Shown: positions 1 through 5,796 of the stretch, in pieces
How positions within the stretch are numbered: position 1 is the first letter of the stretch
Layout: each line of letters starts with the position of its first letter
Origin: Actinomycetes bacterium
GTDB lineage: Bacteria; Actinomycetota; Aquicultoria; SURF-47; JAUUWJ01
Direction of reading: 5' to 3'
DNA length: 7,297 bases
Assembly: GCA_030589175.1 (NCBI GenBank)
Contig: JAUUWJ010000031.1
Coordinates: 1 to 7,297 of the forward strand
Notes under the pieces: model-generated
The model's database searches: none
Told to the model about the DNA's origin: nothing
What the model saw: the letters and a program-made list of their open reading frames with translations, nothing else
Translations under genes and position numbers: made by a program

Positions 1-9
1 TTGAATATT

Positions 10-46
10 TCTAACATCTAATGTCGAATATCTAATATCTGCTTTT
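10..46. repeat. Intergenic heptad array, TCTAATA type
   Basis: Five consecutive 7-nt units are in register from 10 to 44, with units such as TCTAATG (17-23) and TCTAATA (31-37). Each keeps TC at its start, and most have an A-rich middle. The array continues leftwards in weaker form (TTGAATA at 1-7). No inverted partner lies in the window; if one exists it is upstream of position 1. The right edge ends in ATCTGCTTTT, which also ends the array between porA and porB. The period is read directly from the sequence; the function is unknown. Confidence 0.6.
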
Positions 47-75
47 TTGATATCTACCGCTTATTTGTATAAGAT
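47..75 (+). promoter_or_regulatory. Candidate sigma-70-type promoter
   Basis: TTGATA at 47-52 matches the -35 consensus at five of six positions. Two -10 candidates follow: TATAAG at 68-73 (15-nt spacer) or TAAGAT at 70-75 (17-nt spacer). Transcription would start near 80-83, about 20 nt before the ribosome binding site of the gene at 112. In an AT-rich spacer such matches can arise by chance, so this is moderate support only. Confidence 0.35.
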
Positions 76-99
76 AGTAGAGCTGAAAATTTTAAGCCT

Positions 100-105
100 A
101 AGGAG
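100..105 (+). promoter_or_regulatory. Ribosome binding site that fixes a TTG start
   Basis: AAGGAG at 100-105 ends six nt before the TTG at 112. The nearest ATG (133-135) is 27 nt away and has no Shine-Dalgarno sequence at a usable distance. The TTG is therefore the better start for the following gene. Confidence 0.7.
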
Positions 106-111
106 CATATA

Positions 112-1134
112 TTGGCCGAGCAAATACGGTACATGAATATACCGCCTAGAAATATAAGAAGAAGACGACTGCTGGTTCTGATACCGGTAATAGTCCTTTT
201 TATAACGCTTTATGTTATCGGCTACAGAGCTACGGCGGCACGGCGCGAAGCAAAAAGCTTTGTAAATTCCACTAACGCAATCGCCAAACAATCAAACTAC
301 CTCGGCAAGCAATTTAGGGCAGCCTTAAATTCCAGTTCAAGCGGTAAGTTTTTAAGCGATAGCTTGAATAACCTTATAGATGAATCACTGACTTTATCTC
401 AAGATGCAGAAGCTATAGAGCCGCCGAAAGATTTTAAACTTGCTCACATGTATTTTGTAGTCAGCATGAAATTACGCTATCAAGGATTGGAGAAATACAG
501 CCGCCCGATAATAAGTTCCGTTTCAAGCTCCACAGCTAAAAACGACAAAAACATAAAAGAAGCTTTAGATGATATTAGTCTAAGTGATAACGCTCACCGA
601 TATTTTCTTGAAGAAACAAAAAGATACTTAAACTCCAAAAATCTAAAATTCTCGCTCTTAAAATCAACTTTTATGACTTCTAATATCAAAAAAAGACAAA
701 CGCCAAAAGTGGAGACTAAAAAAAGCCCGTTAGGTGATGCCGATATTTTTATTGATGACGTCGCCACGGTACCCCTGCGCATTGGTATCAATAGCCAAAA
801 TGAAGTACGCGTATTACCCGATAGTGAAAAAGTCGGTGTAAAAGTAAAAGTCGGCAACAAAGGTAAGGTTGTTGAAAAAGACATACCGGTTGAAATAACC
901 CTTAAAAACGAAGGGAAATTCGTTGCCAAAAAGAAGGGCGTATTAGATAGTGTTGAGCCCGAAAAAACGAGCAATAAAATTATAAAGGGCTTTGAGCCGC
1001 CTAAGAAAGGCTTGAATGTTTTTGAAATAGTAGTGGGGCCTTTATTCTCAGAGAAAAATAAGGACGATAATAACTATACTTATAAGTTCGTTTTTGAATC
1101 TCACGATACAGCGGGAAGCAACTCTAGCGACTAA
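112..1134 (+). CDS. Membrane-anchored protein of unknown function with CARDB-like C-terminus
   Basis: A 340-residue protein that I cannot assign to a named family. It starts at TTG, supported by AAGGAG six nt upstream. The N-terminus is short and basic (four Arg at about 16-19). One hydrophobic segment follows at about 20-38, with no signal-peptidase site that I can see. This suggests a single-pass protein with a cytoplasmic N-terminus and the bulk outside. Residues about 45-190 look mostly helical, with Ser/Asn-rich stretches. A Lys/Pro linker follows at about 192-207. Residues about 230-330 look beta-rich, with phrases such as VKVGNKGKVVEKDIPVEITL. This resembles the Ig-like CARDB/DUF11 repeats of bacterial surface proteins. 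The CARDB reading is pattern-based inference. The protein ends in a Ser/Asn/Asp tail. It converges on larC and appears to be at the end of its transcript. A surface or envelope role is plausible, but no catalytic motif is visible. Confidence 0.8.
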   Translation: MAEQIRYMNIPPRNIRRRRLLVLIPVIVLFITLYVIGYRATAARREAKSFVNSTNAIAKQSNYLGKQFRAALNSSSSGKFLSDSLNNLIDESLTLSQDAEAIEPPKDFKLAHMYFVVSMKLRYQGLEKYSRPIISSVSSSTAKNDKNIKEALDDISLSDNAHRYFLEETKRYLNSKNLKFSLLKSTFMTSNIKKRQTPKVETKKSPLGDADIFIDDVATVPLRIGINSQNEVRVLPDSEKVGVKVKVGNKGKVVEKDIPVEITLKNEGKFVAKKKGVLDSVEPEKTSNKIIKGFEPPKKGLNVFEIVVGPLFSEKNKDDNNYTYKFVFESHDTAGSNSSD

Positions 1135-1183
1135 CTATAGATAGTTAAAGTTCAGACAAAACTATCGCAAAGATTTATTTTTT
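1132..1183. terminator. Weak candidate terminator between convergent genes
   Basis: A 7-bp perfect stem pairs GATAGTT (1140-1146) with AACTATC (1160-1166) around a 13-nt loop. On the + strand it is followed after about seven nt by a T-rich stretch (1174-1183). A competing stem of seven pairs with a 2-nt loop (1132-1147) overlaps the stop codon. The 47-nt spacer separates the convergent 3' ends of the gene at 112 and larC, where a terminator is expected. The stem is short and AT-rich and the T tract is interrupted, so confidence is low. Confidence 0.3.
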
Positions 1184-1655
1184 AAAGCTTATAATTTTTT
1201 TCGCTAAAATATTTTAGTGCTTTTATGAGAACTTCCTGGCAAACTTTTTTCAAAGGAATGCCCCTCTTCTCGGCTATCGCTTTGCAATCATCAAGTTCAG
1301 GTGCAACATTTACAATCTCACCATCTTTGAATGCTAACTTTACATTGATCTCACCAAAAACAGTTTTAATTTTTTCGACCTTTCTTTGAGCTTCAATTCT
1401 GTCTATACTGTTAATGCGCAAGCCGATAGAAGATGTTTCTTTAAGAATGATGCCGGCTATCTCATCCTTTTTTCCACTTTTTACAATAGCTGATAGTTTG
1501 GTCGCCAGCCGGCCTTTCTTCATAACGATGGGAGTCAGCCATGCATCCATTGCTCCCGCTTTAAACAACTTATCTACTACATAAGGTAAGATTTCGGGTG
1601 ACTGATCATCAATATTAGTTTCAATTAAAAGGTTTGAGTTGGGATTTTTTGGCTT
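1182..1655 (-). CDS. larC2: LarC2 segment (C-terminal domain, read after the -1 shift)
   Basis: This frame begins with AAG at 1655 just after the slip site and runs to TAA at 1184-1182, adding 157 residues. It carries ETNIDDQSPEILPYVVDKLF and then AGAMDAWLTPIVMKKGR, typical of the LarC C-terminal domain; the CTP-binding part of LarC is known to be in this region. Independent translation is unlikely. The first possible start, TTG at 1568, would cut off the conserved ETNIDD segment, and I see no Shine-Dalgarno sequence before it. The natural reading is therefore as the tail of a fused LarC. It ends 47 nt from the convergent upstream gene. Confidence 0.75.
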   Translation of the reverse strand, partial: KPKNPNSNLLIETNIDDQSPEILPYVVDKLFKAGAMDAWLTPIVMKKGRLATKLSAIVKSGKKDEIAGIILKETSSIGLRINSIDRIEAQRKVEKIKTVFGEINVKLAFKDGEIVNVAPELDDCKAIAEKRGIPLKKVCQEVLIKALKYFSEKNYKL

Positions 1656-2377
1656 TTTTTTTCCACTAAGCTGCCAATAATTAATCTTAAAACATTGGGA
1701 ATATCCAGGTCTTTAGTGCCGGCGCCATAGCCTACTTTTTCCACTTTGACCGGCGGCAGAACACCAAACTCAGCAGCATACGTCTTGATTATTGCCGCAC
1801 CGGTAGGCGTTGTCAGCTCGGCATTAATATTACCGCTATAAACCGGGACATCTTTCAATATCTCCAAGGTGGCCGGAGAGGGAATCGGTAAGTAGCCGTG
1901 AGATGTGCTGACCATGCCCATACCCGTAGCTATTTCTGAAGCAAATACTTTCTCTACTTTTAAATAAGCCATTCCTATTACCGCGCCTACAATATCGACT
2001 ATCGAGTCGGTTGCTCCAACTTCGTGAAAATGAATTTTTTCAATATTCTTGCGGTGAATTTTTGACTCGGCTTCGGCAAGATTAAGAAAAATGTTCTTAG
2101 CTCTTTTTTTTATGTCGTCATCCAAGCTACTGCTCTCAATAATTGTTTTTACATTCGGCCAAGTCCTGACTATTCCTTTTTCCTTGGCCTTAACACTAAC
2201 TTTGGTAGATTTTATAGAGCCTTTTTCAACCGGCTTAGCATTTAGCTCATAGTTAGTTAAAGGAAGTTTCGCCAACTCATCACGCAAATAGTCAAGCGGC
2301 ACTCCCACATCTAAAAGAGCACCTAAAACCATGTCCCCACTTATGCCGGCAAAAACATCAAAATAAGCTATTTTCAT
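1182..2377 (-). CDS. larC: LarC, NPN cofactor nickel insertion protein (joined by -1 frameshift)
   Basis: LarC is the CTP-dependent cyclometallase that inserts nickel into pyridinium-3,5-bisthiocarboxylic acid mononucleotide, the last step of nickel-pincer nucleotide synthesis in the cytoplasm. Here the reading frame is broken. The first frame (2377 to 1625) carries the N-terminal domain and the second (to 1182) the C-terminal domain. A -1 slip on the A9 run at 1662-1654 joins 241 residues to a further 157, giving about 398, a normal LarC length. Read through, the junction leads straight into ETNIDDQSPEILPYVVDKLF, the conserved LarC motif that is usually intact in the family. In Lactobacillus plantarum, LarC is made from larC1 and larC2 by programmed ribosomal frameshifting, so a split here is expected rather than a defect. 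larC lies downstream of larB on the same strand with a 99-nt spacer. Confidence 0.85.
1625..2377 (-). CDS. larC1: LarC1 segment (N-terminal domain; product without frameshift)
   Basis: Without slippage, translation from the ATG at 2377 gives 250 residues and stops at TAA (1627-1625). The N-terminus has the family signature YFDVFAGISGDM at residues 5-16. Other conserved stretches are HFHEVGATDSIVD (116-128), HGYLPIPSPAT (160-170) and ELTTPTGAA (187-195). The His/Glu/Asp motif is the likely metal or substrate site, by family knowledge. Residues 242-250 (after the A run) match nothing conserved and look like out-of-frame translation. The start has a strong Shine-Dalgarno sequence close by. This short form may or may not accumulate as a separate protein. 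Confidence 0.8.
   Translation of the reverse strand: MKIAYFDVFAGISGDMVLGALLDVGVPLDYLRDELAKLPLTNYELNAKPVEKGSIKSTKVSVKAKEKGIVRTWPNVKTIIESSSLDDDIKKRAKNIFLNLAEAESKIHRKNIEKIHFHEVGATDSIVDIVGAVIGMAYLKVEKVFASEIATGMGMVSTSHGYLPIPSPATLEILKDVPVYSGNINAELTTPTGAAIIKTYAAEFGVLPPVKVEKVGYGAGTKDLDIPNVLRLIIGSLVEKKSQKIPTQTF
1654..1662 (-). promoter_or_regulatory. A9 slippery site for -1 frameshift in larC
   Basis: On the minus strand nine A residues are followed by GCC. In the LarC1 frame they read GA|A.. as GAA AAA AAA AGC. Slipping both lysyl-tRNAs back by one nt gives AAA AAA AAG and enters the LarC2 frame. Adding one A during transcription would have the same effect, and a run of nine is long enough for RNA polymerase slippage in principle. 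I see no Shine-Dalgarno-like stimulator 8-15 nt upstream and no strong stem-loop just downstream, unlike dnaX. The mechanism, ribosomal or transcriptional, is therefore open. A miscounted homopolymer in the assembly would look the same. Confidence 0.65.
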
Positions 2378-2381
2378 ATTA

Positions 2382-2387
2382 CCCTCC
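2382..2387 (-). promoter_or_regulatory. Strong ribosome binding site of larC
   Basis: GGAGGG on the minus strand ends four nt before the ATG at 2377. It is one of the strongest Shine-Dalgarno sequences in the window and fixes the larC start. It also sits immediately beside the heptad array that fills most of the larB-larC spacer. Confidence 0.75.
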
Positions 2388-2392
2388 GGGTA

Positions 2393-2549
2393 TAAAACGA
2401 AAAACTAAAAGCTAAAAACGAAGAACCACATCTTAAAAGTAAAAACTTATTTATAAACTTAGCAACAATTAAATTATTATCCATTTGTGGTTTTATTTTT
2501 TAGTTTTGCCTCTTCGTTTTTCACTTTGCGCTTTACGTTTTTAGTTTGG
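2393..2549. repeat. Heptad array with inverted arms, AAAACTA type
   Basis: On the + strand 2393-2428 reads as 7-nt units such as AAAACTA and AAAACGA. The same units occur inverted at about 2484-2549, for example CGTTTTT and CGCTTTA. AAAAACGAAGA (2414-2424) pairs perfectly with TCTTCGTTTTT (2511-2521), and 13 of 15 positions match over the longer arms. The left arm is in the larB-larC spacer; the right arm lies inside the 3' end of larB. The transcript could fold with a loop of about 85 nt containing the larB stop codon. Confidence 0.6.
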
Positions 2550-3289
2550 CTGCCTTGCTTATTAATCAAAGCAGCCACGTAGCCCGCCCCAAAACCGTTA
2601 TCAATGTTTACCACAGAAACATTAGGCGCACACGAATTGAGCATAGTAAGCATAGCCGATAAACCTTTGAAGGAAGCACCATAACCAACACTTGTCGGGA
2701 CAGCTATTACTGGAGCAGCAACCAGGCCTCCGACAACGCTTGGCAGCGCCCCCTCCATCCCAGCAACAGCGACAACAACCTTTGCTTTTGCCAAATCTTC
2801 CTTAAAATAAAGTAAGCGGTGAATTCCGGCAACACCCGCATCATAAATCCTTTGAACGTCAGATCCGTTTAATTGAGAGGTAAGAGCCGCCTCTTCGGCT
2901 ACTTTTGTATCAGCACTACCGGCAGAAACAACTACGACTTTTCCTACTTTCTGAATCTTTCGCTGCTCAAAATAAATCATTGAAGCAGTTGAGCTATACT
3001 CTATGCGACTATCAAGATCTTTAATTGCTTCAAAGTCTTCTGGCGTTGCTTTGGTAGCCATAAGATTCAGGCCATCGTTAATTATTTGTGACGCCGCTTT
3101 TTTCAGTTGAGTAGGAGTTTTACCCGGACAATATATGACTTCGGCACAGCCGCAACGATTTTTTCTGTTTCTGTCTATTTTGACCGAGCCCGTATCTGAA
3201 AAAAAATGATTGGTTACCCGTTTCTCTGCTTGTTTTAGAGTCAACTCTTTTGCTTGGATTTTTTTTAGTATACTTTTTAGTTCGTTCAC
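2477..3289 (-). CDS. larB: LarB, pyridinium-3,5-biscarboxylic acid mononucleotide synthase
   Basis: LarB opens the nickel-pincer pathway in the cytoplasm: it carboxylates the pyridine ring of nicotinic acid adenine dinucleotide at C5 and releases AMP, giving the bis-acid used by LarE. The 270-residue protein has an AIR-carboxylase (PurE)-like C-terminal half with VVSAGSADTKVAEEAA (120-135), GMEGALPSVVGGLVAAPVIA (177-196), PTSVGYG (198-204) and VVNIDNGFGAG (226-236). Cys220, in NSCAPN, is at the place of Cys221, reported as the residue that bonds the pyridine ring in L. plantarum LarB. RNRCGCAEV is at 41-51 (RNRKNRCGCAE region), as in the family. The start is GTG at 3289; the only Shine-Dalgarno candidate, AAAAGG, is 13 nt upstream and weak, but the N-terminus fits the family. 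After residue 244, where LarB normally ends, a Lys/Asn-rich tail of about 26 residues is encoded by heptad repeats. larC follows 99 nt downstream. Confidence 0.92.
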   Translation of the reverse strand: MNELKSILKKIQAKELTLKQAEKRVTNHFFSDTGSVKIDRNRKNRCGCAEVIYCPGKTPTQLKKAASQIINDGLNLMATKATPEDFEAIKDLDSRIEYSSTASMIYFEQRKIQKVGKVVVVSAGSADTKVAEEAALTSQLNGSDVQRIYDAGVAGIHRLLYFKEDLAKAKVVVAVAGMEGALPSVVGGLVAAPVIAVPTSVGYGASFKGLSAMLTMLNSCAPNVSVVNIDNGFGAGYVAALINKQGSQTKNVKRKVKNEEAKLKNKTTNG

Positions 3290-3361
3290 TTTTAATTTCG
3301 GGCCTTTTAGGCTAATTTTATACTAACTATAATTTAAGTTTTAGTCTTTAGCGAGAATTCT
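3290..3361. promoter_or_regulatory. Divergent promoter region for larB and the DUF4446 gene
   Basis: This 72-nt spacer separates two divergent starts, so it should hold both promoters. On the + strand a perfect TATAAT lies at 3328-3333, 28 nt before the ATG at 3362, with only a poor -35 (TTTTAG, 3305-3310, 17-nt spacer). On the minus strand TATAAA at 3322-3317 could serve larB. GCGAG (3351-3355), six nt before the ATG at 3362, is a weak ribosome binding site. No operator or riboswitch is visible. Weak 7-nt periodicity (TTTAGTC, TTTAGCG) may be chance. Confidence 0.45.
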
Positions 3362-3877
3362 ATGCTTTTTTACGGTTTTATTGTTTCAATAACGCTAAAT
3401 TTAATAGTTTTGCTAGTGCTTTTCGTTCTTTTGCTTAAGCAGAGAGGCCTAAACAAAAGACTCTCTATGTTGGGAAAAAAAGCAGCAGAGGGAAAACTTC
3501 CATATATCATCAATCAATCATATCAAAAAATTAACGAATTAGAGGAGGAGTTGAATAATTTAAATAAATATTATTCTAAGTTGTTCCATCACGCTGATGC
3601 TACTCTGCAAAATGTCGGACTTATCCGCTACGATGCTTTTGAAGACACGGGTGGAAACTTAAGTTTCTCACTAGCTTTACTAAACAATCAAAAGGACGGA
3701 TTTGTTCTTACTAGTATTAACGGGCGAAGTGAGAACAGGCTTTACGTCAAGCAAATCAGAGCCGGCCAGTCAAATGACATGCAACTGACGCCCGAAGAAA
3801 CAAGAGCCATACAAAAAGCAATGCGTAAAACCAGAAAAATGTACACCGAAAAAAAGAAAGTTACTTCTAAAAACTAA
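3362..3877 (+). CDS. DUF4446 family membrane protein
   Basis: A 171-residue protein of unknown function. One transmembrane helix at about 6-25 is followed by a basic stretch (KQRGLNKR), so the C-terminal part should be cytoplasmic. Residues about 52-75 (QSYQKINELEEELNNLNKYY) look like a coiled coil. The family core follows: VGLIRYDAFEDTGGNLSFSL at 85-104, then LLNNQKDGFVLTSINGRSE at 106-124 and a Lys/Arg-rich helix to the end. The first two stretches are the recognisable DUF4446 signature, known mostly from Bacillota and Actinomycetota. The length is normal for the family. No catalytic residues are evident; a membrane-tethered scaffold is one possible reading. It is divergent from larB and is separated from the next co-directional gene by a 186-nt palindromic spacer. 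Confidence 0.85.
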   Translation: MLFYGFIVSITLNLIVLLVLFVLLLKQRGLNKRLSMLGKKAAEGKLPYIINQSYQKINELEEELNNLNKYYSKLFHHADATLQNVGLIRYDAFEDTGGNLSFSLALLNNQKDGFVLTSINGRSENRLYVKQIRAGQSNDMQLTPEETRAIQKAMRKTRKMYTEKKKVTSKN

Positions 3878-3893
3878 GTTTTTACACCTCGAG

Positions 3894-4060
3894 TATTGGA
3901 TATCAATATAACCAGATACAGATGTCAGATGGAAAGGACTAGAGGTTAGAGATCAGAGATTAGGCAGGTAGTAATCATTTCAAGGTTTTTCCTAGTCTCT
4001 AATAGCTAAACTCTAATCATCTTAATTAATCTCTAGAGGCTGACGTCTGGCAATCCAATA
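3894..4060. repeat. Nested imperfect palindrome built of heptads, CTCTAAT type
   Basis: The spacer between the DUF4446 and DUF255 genes folds on itself in layers. TATTGGA (3894-3900) pairs with TCCAATA (4054-4060). CCAG (3912-3915) can pair with CTGG (4047-4050), which shares bases with the next stem. CAGATGTCAG (3919-3928) pairs at nine of ten positions with 4040-4049. The 28-nt arms 3937-3964 and 3991-4018 match at 22 positions. Within the inner arms 7-nt units repeat, such as GGTTAGA and GATTAGG, and on the other side CTAAACT and CTAATCA. No T tract follows, so it is not a standard terminator. The gene starts only three nt after the palindrome ends. Confidence 0.65.
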
Positions 4061-4063
4061 ACT

Positions 4064-5599
4064 ATGGAAAAATTTAGATTCTCTAAAAAATCTAACAAAG
4101 CTCACTTGATAAAATGGCGCCCTTGGAGCAAAGAGGCTTTCGATGAAGCAAAAGCTCAAAACAAGCCTGTTTATCTTTCTTTAGCCGCAGTATGGTGTCA
4201 CTGGTGTCATATTATGGATGACACGACTCTCTCTCATCAACCTTCCATTGATTACCTAAACGAAAATTTTATTCCTTTAAGAGTAGACACGGACAAGCGA
4301 CCGGATATCCAAAATCGTTATATTTTGGGAGGATGGCCTACCACTGCTTTTTTGACAGATGAGGGAGACATCATAAGCGGCGGAACTTATATGCCGCCCG
4401 AGGAATTTTTTAAAATAATAAAAAAAGTAAAAAAAGACTGGGTCCAAAATAAAGGTGAAATCCTTGAGAAAGCAAAAAGCCGCCGGCAAGATATTTTGGA
4501 GCGAGTTGCTACTGATCATCCGTCAAAGCCAACACTGGCTTACGTTGATGTTACATTAGAGATTTACAAAAATGCTTTTGATGATAAGTTTGGCGGATTT
4601 GGAAAAGCGATGAAATTTCCCTCGCCGCTGACTATGGAATTATTTTTAAGAGAAGCGGAGACTCAAAAAAGAGATGAATTATTAGACATTGTGACAACGA
4701 CTTTGGACAACATGGCCGAAGGTGAGATATATGATAAGGAGTGGGGTGGTTTTTTCCGTTACGCAACAGAGCGAGATTGGAGCCGCCCTCATTTTGAAAA
4801 ATTATTAAGTGAAAATGCTCAAATAATCATGAACTACCTGCACGCTTACGAGATAAATGAGAAACAACTTTACTTGGAAATCGCCACTAAATCCTTAGAT
4901 TATGTAAATAAGTTCTTGGCTAATCACCCCTCCGGAGGTTTTTTCGGCAGCCAGGATGCCGATGAAGAGTTTTATGAACTAAAAGCCGAGCAAAGGAAAG
5001 CAAAAAATAAGCCTTTTATAGATAAGACAATCTACACTGACTTTAACGCCCAGATGGTCTCCACTTATTTAGAAGCTTACAGAATTCTTGATGAGAAAAA
5101 ATATTTCGGCTTTGCCCATGACACCATGCGTTTCCTGCAAAACAATCTGCTTAGCAATATCGGAGCCGCTCATTACTATAACGAGGAAGAAGGAGCTTCT
5201 ACGTTCGGTCTGCTTTCTGACCAAGTGCAAATACTCCAAGCTCTAGTTGACCTTTACGAGCACAATCCGGAAGTAGATTTTCTAACACAGGCCAACGACC
5301 TGGTTGACGTGTTGACTAACAGGCTGGCCGGAGACGGAAGTTTCTTTGACAAACCGAAAGAAGAAGACGATATTGGTAATTTACAAATACGCTATAAACC
5401 TATAAAGGAAAACTCGCTCTTAGCTATTGCTCTCGACAGGTTATCGATTTTAACAAATAGCAAAGATTTCTCAGACTTAGCCAAAAAAATATTATCTTCG
5501 TTCGACTTTTCTCAGGCAAAAGATGATTTCATATCAATGTCTCCCTACGCTCTGGCTTTAGGAGAAGTTTTTGGCGAGAAAGAAGAAAAAGCAGCGTAA
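4064..5599 (+). CDS. Short YyaL/DUF255-type thioredoxin-domain protein
   Basis: A 511-residue cytoplasmic protein (no signal peptide) of the YyaL/SPATA20 family: a thioredoxin-like domain joined to an alpha/alpha barrel like those of six-hairpin glycosidases. The thioredoxin part (about 15-125) has WCHWCH with Cys45 and Cys48, DTDKRPD (75-81), GGWP with the cis-Pro at 92, and GGTYMPPEEF (106-115). The barrel part has FGGFGKAMKFPSP (176-188), WGGFFRYATERDWSRPHFEK (227-246) and GGFFGSQDAD (291-300), all family hallmarks. It is shorter than the common form of about 600-700 residues. The usual N-terminal SPYLLQHAHNPVDW motif is reduced to KAHLIKWRPW, and the stretch before GGWP is compressed. The enzyme's activity is unknown in the family; a redox or sugar-related role is only inferred. 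The ATG at 4064 has no Shine-Dalgarno sequence at a normal distance (AGAGG at 4035-4039 is 24 nt away), and a TAG at 4034 blocks longer starts. Confidence 0.9.
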   Translation: MEKFRFSKKSNKAHLIKWRPWSKEAFDEAKAQNKPVYLSLAAVWCHWCHIMDDTTLSHQPSIDYLNENFIPLRVDTDKRPDIQNRYILGGWPTTAFLTDEGDIISGGTYMPPEEFFKIIKKVKKDWVQNKGEILEKAKSRRQDILERVATDHPSKPTLAYVDVTLEIYKNAFDDKFGGFGKAMKFPSPLTMELFLREAETQKRDELLDIVTTTLDNMAEGEIYDKEWGGFFRYATERDWSRPHFEKLLSENAQIIMNYLHAYEINEKQLYLEIATKSLDYVNKFLANHPSGGFFGSQDADEEFYELKAEQRKAKNKPFIDKTIYTDFNAQMVSTYLEAYRILDEKKYFGFAHDTMRFLQNNLLSNIGAAHYYNEEEGASTFGLLSDQVQILQALVDLYEHNPEVDFLTQANDLVDVLTNRLAGDGSFFDKPKEEDDIGNLQIRYKPIKENSLLAIALDRLSILTNSKDFSDLAKKILSSFDFSQAKDDFISMSPYALALGEVFGEKEEKAA

Positions 5600-5604
5600 T
5601 CAAT

Positions 5605-5767
5605 GAGCAATGTGCAATGCGCAATGATCAATAAATTACTGGATAAATAATAATTAGAGTTCTGAATTTAGAATGGACGAAGGATGCTTTACTAGCAATC
5701 TCAGTAACCGATTAATGATCAATGTGCAATAAGATTTTTATTGATAATTGTTCATTGCTAATTGCTA
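5605..5767. repeat. Heptad array with inverted arms, CAATGAG/CAATGTG type
   Basis: This fills the spacer between convergent DUF255 and porB genes. From 5602 to 5636 the 7-nt units AATGAGC, AATGTGC and similar ones run in register. The 31-nt arm 5605-5635 matches the reverse complement of 5737-5767 at 25 positions. A direct partial copy, AATGATCAATGTGCAATAA, sits at 5714-5732 and makes a compact local hairpin with 5738-5756: six, four and five pairs around a GATTT loop. The middle (about 5640-5710) is plain AT-rich sequence with no gene that I can see. The fold may block read-through between the convergent genes, but no T tract follows. Confidence 0.6.
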
Positions 5768-5773
5768 TTTGAA

Positions 5774-5792
5774 TGTTGGGGAAACTCCAACA
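5774..5792 (-). terminator. Hairpin just after porB stop, likely terminator
   Basis: TGTTGGAG (minus strand) pairs with CCCCAACA around a three-nt TTT loop: eight pairs including one G-T. The stem begins four nt beyond the porB stop codon (5799-5797). It is the most GC-rich perfect stem in any spacer here. On the minus strand it is followed by TTCAAAT rather than a long T run, so intrinsic termination may be weak or the stem may protect the mRNA 3' end. Confidence 0.45.
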
Positions 5793-5796
5793 ACAA

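Noticed and set aside
61..291. Open frame on the minus strand over the start of the gene at 112
   Set aside because: It overlaps the ribosome binding site and membrane helix of the + strand gene, and the protein is of unlikely composition (runs of Tyr and Ser).
594..974. Open frame on the minus strand inside the gene at 112-1134
   Set aside because: Opposite-strand shadow of a real gene; the translation shows no family motif.
1566..1568. TTG as an independent larC2 start
   Set aside because: It would remove the conserved ETNIDD segment and has no ribosome binding site.
1625..1662. larC as a pseudogene
   Set aside because: Both halves are well conserved with no other damage, and the break sits at the border where a programmed frameshift is known in this family.
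3894..4060. Insertion sequence remnant
   Set aside because: No transposase fragment and no clear target-site duplication; internal heptad repeats are not typical of MITEs.
3878..4063. tRNA or riboswitch in the spacer
   Set aside because: No cloverleaf with a TTCRA loop and no known aptamer core; the pairing is explained by inverted heptads.
4277..4519. Open frame on the minus strand inside the DUF255 gene
   Set aside because: It is antisense to the conserved thioredoxin domain, with no ribosome binding site or known motif.
5602..5767. CRISPR array
   Set aside because: Units are 7 nt and contiguous with no unique spacers, and no cas genes are present.
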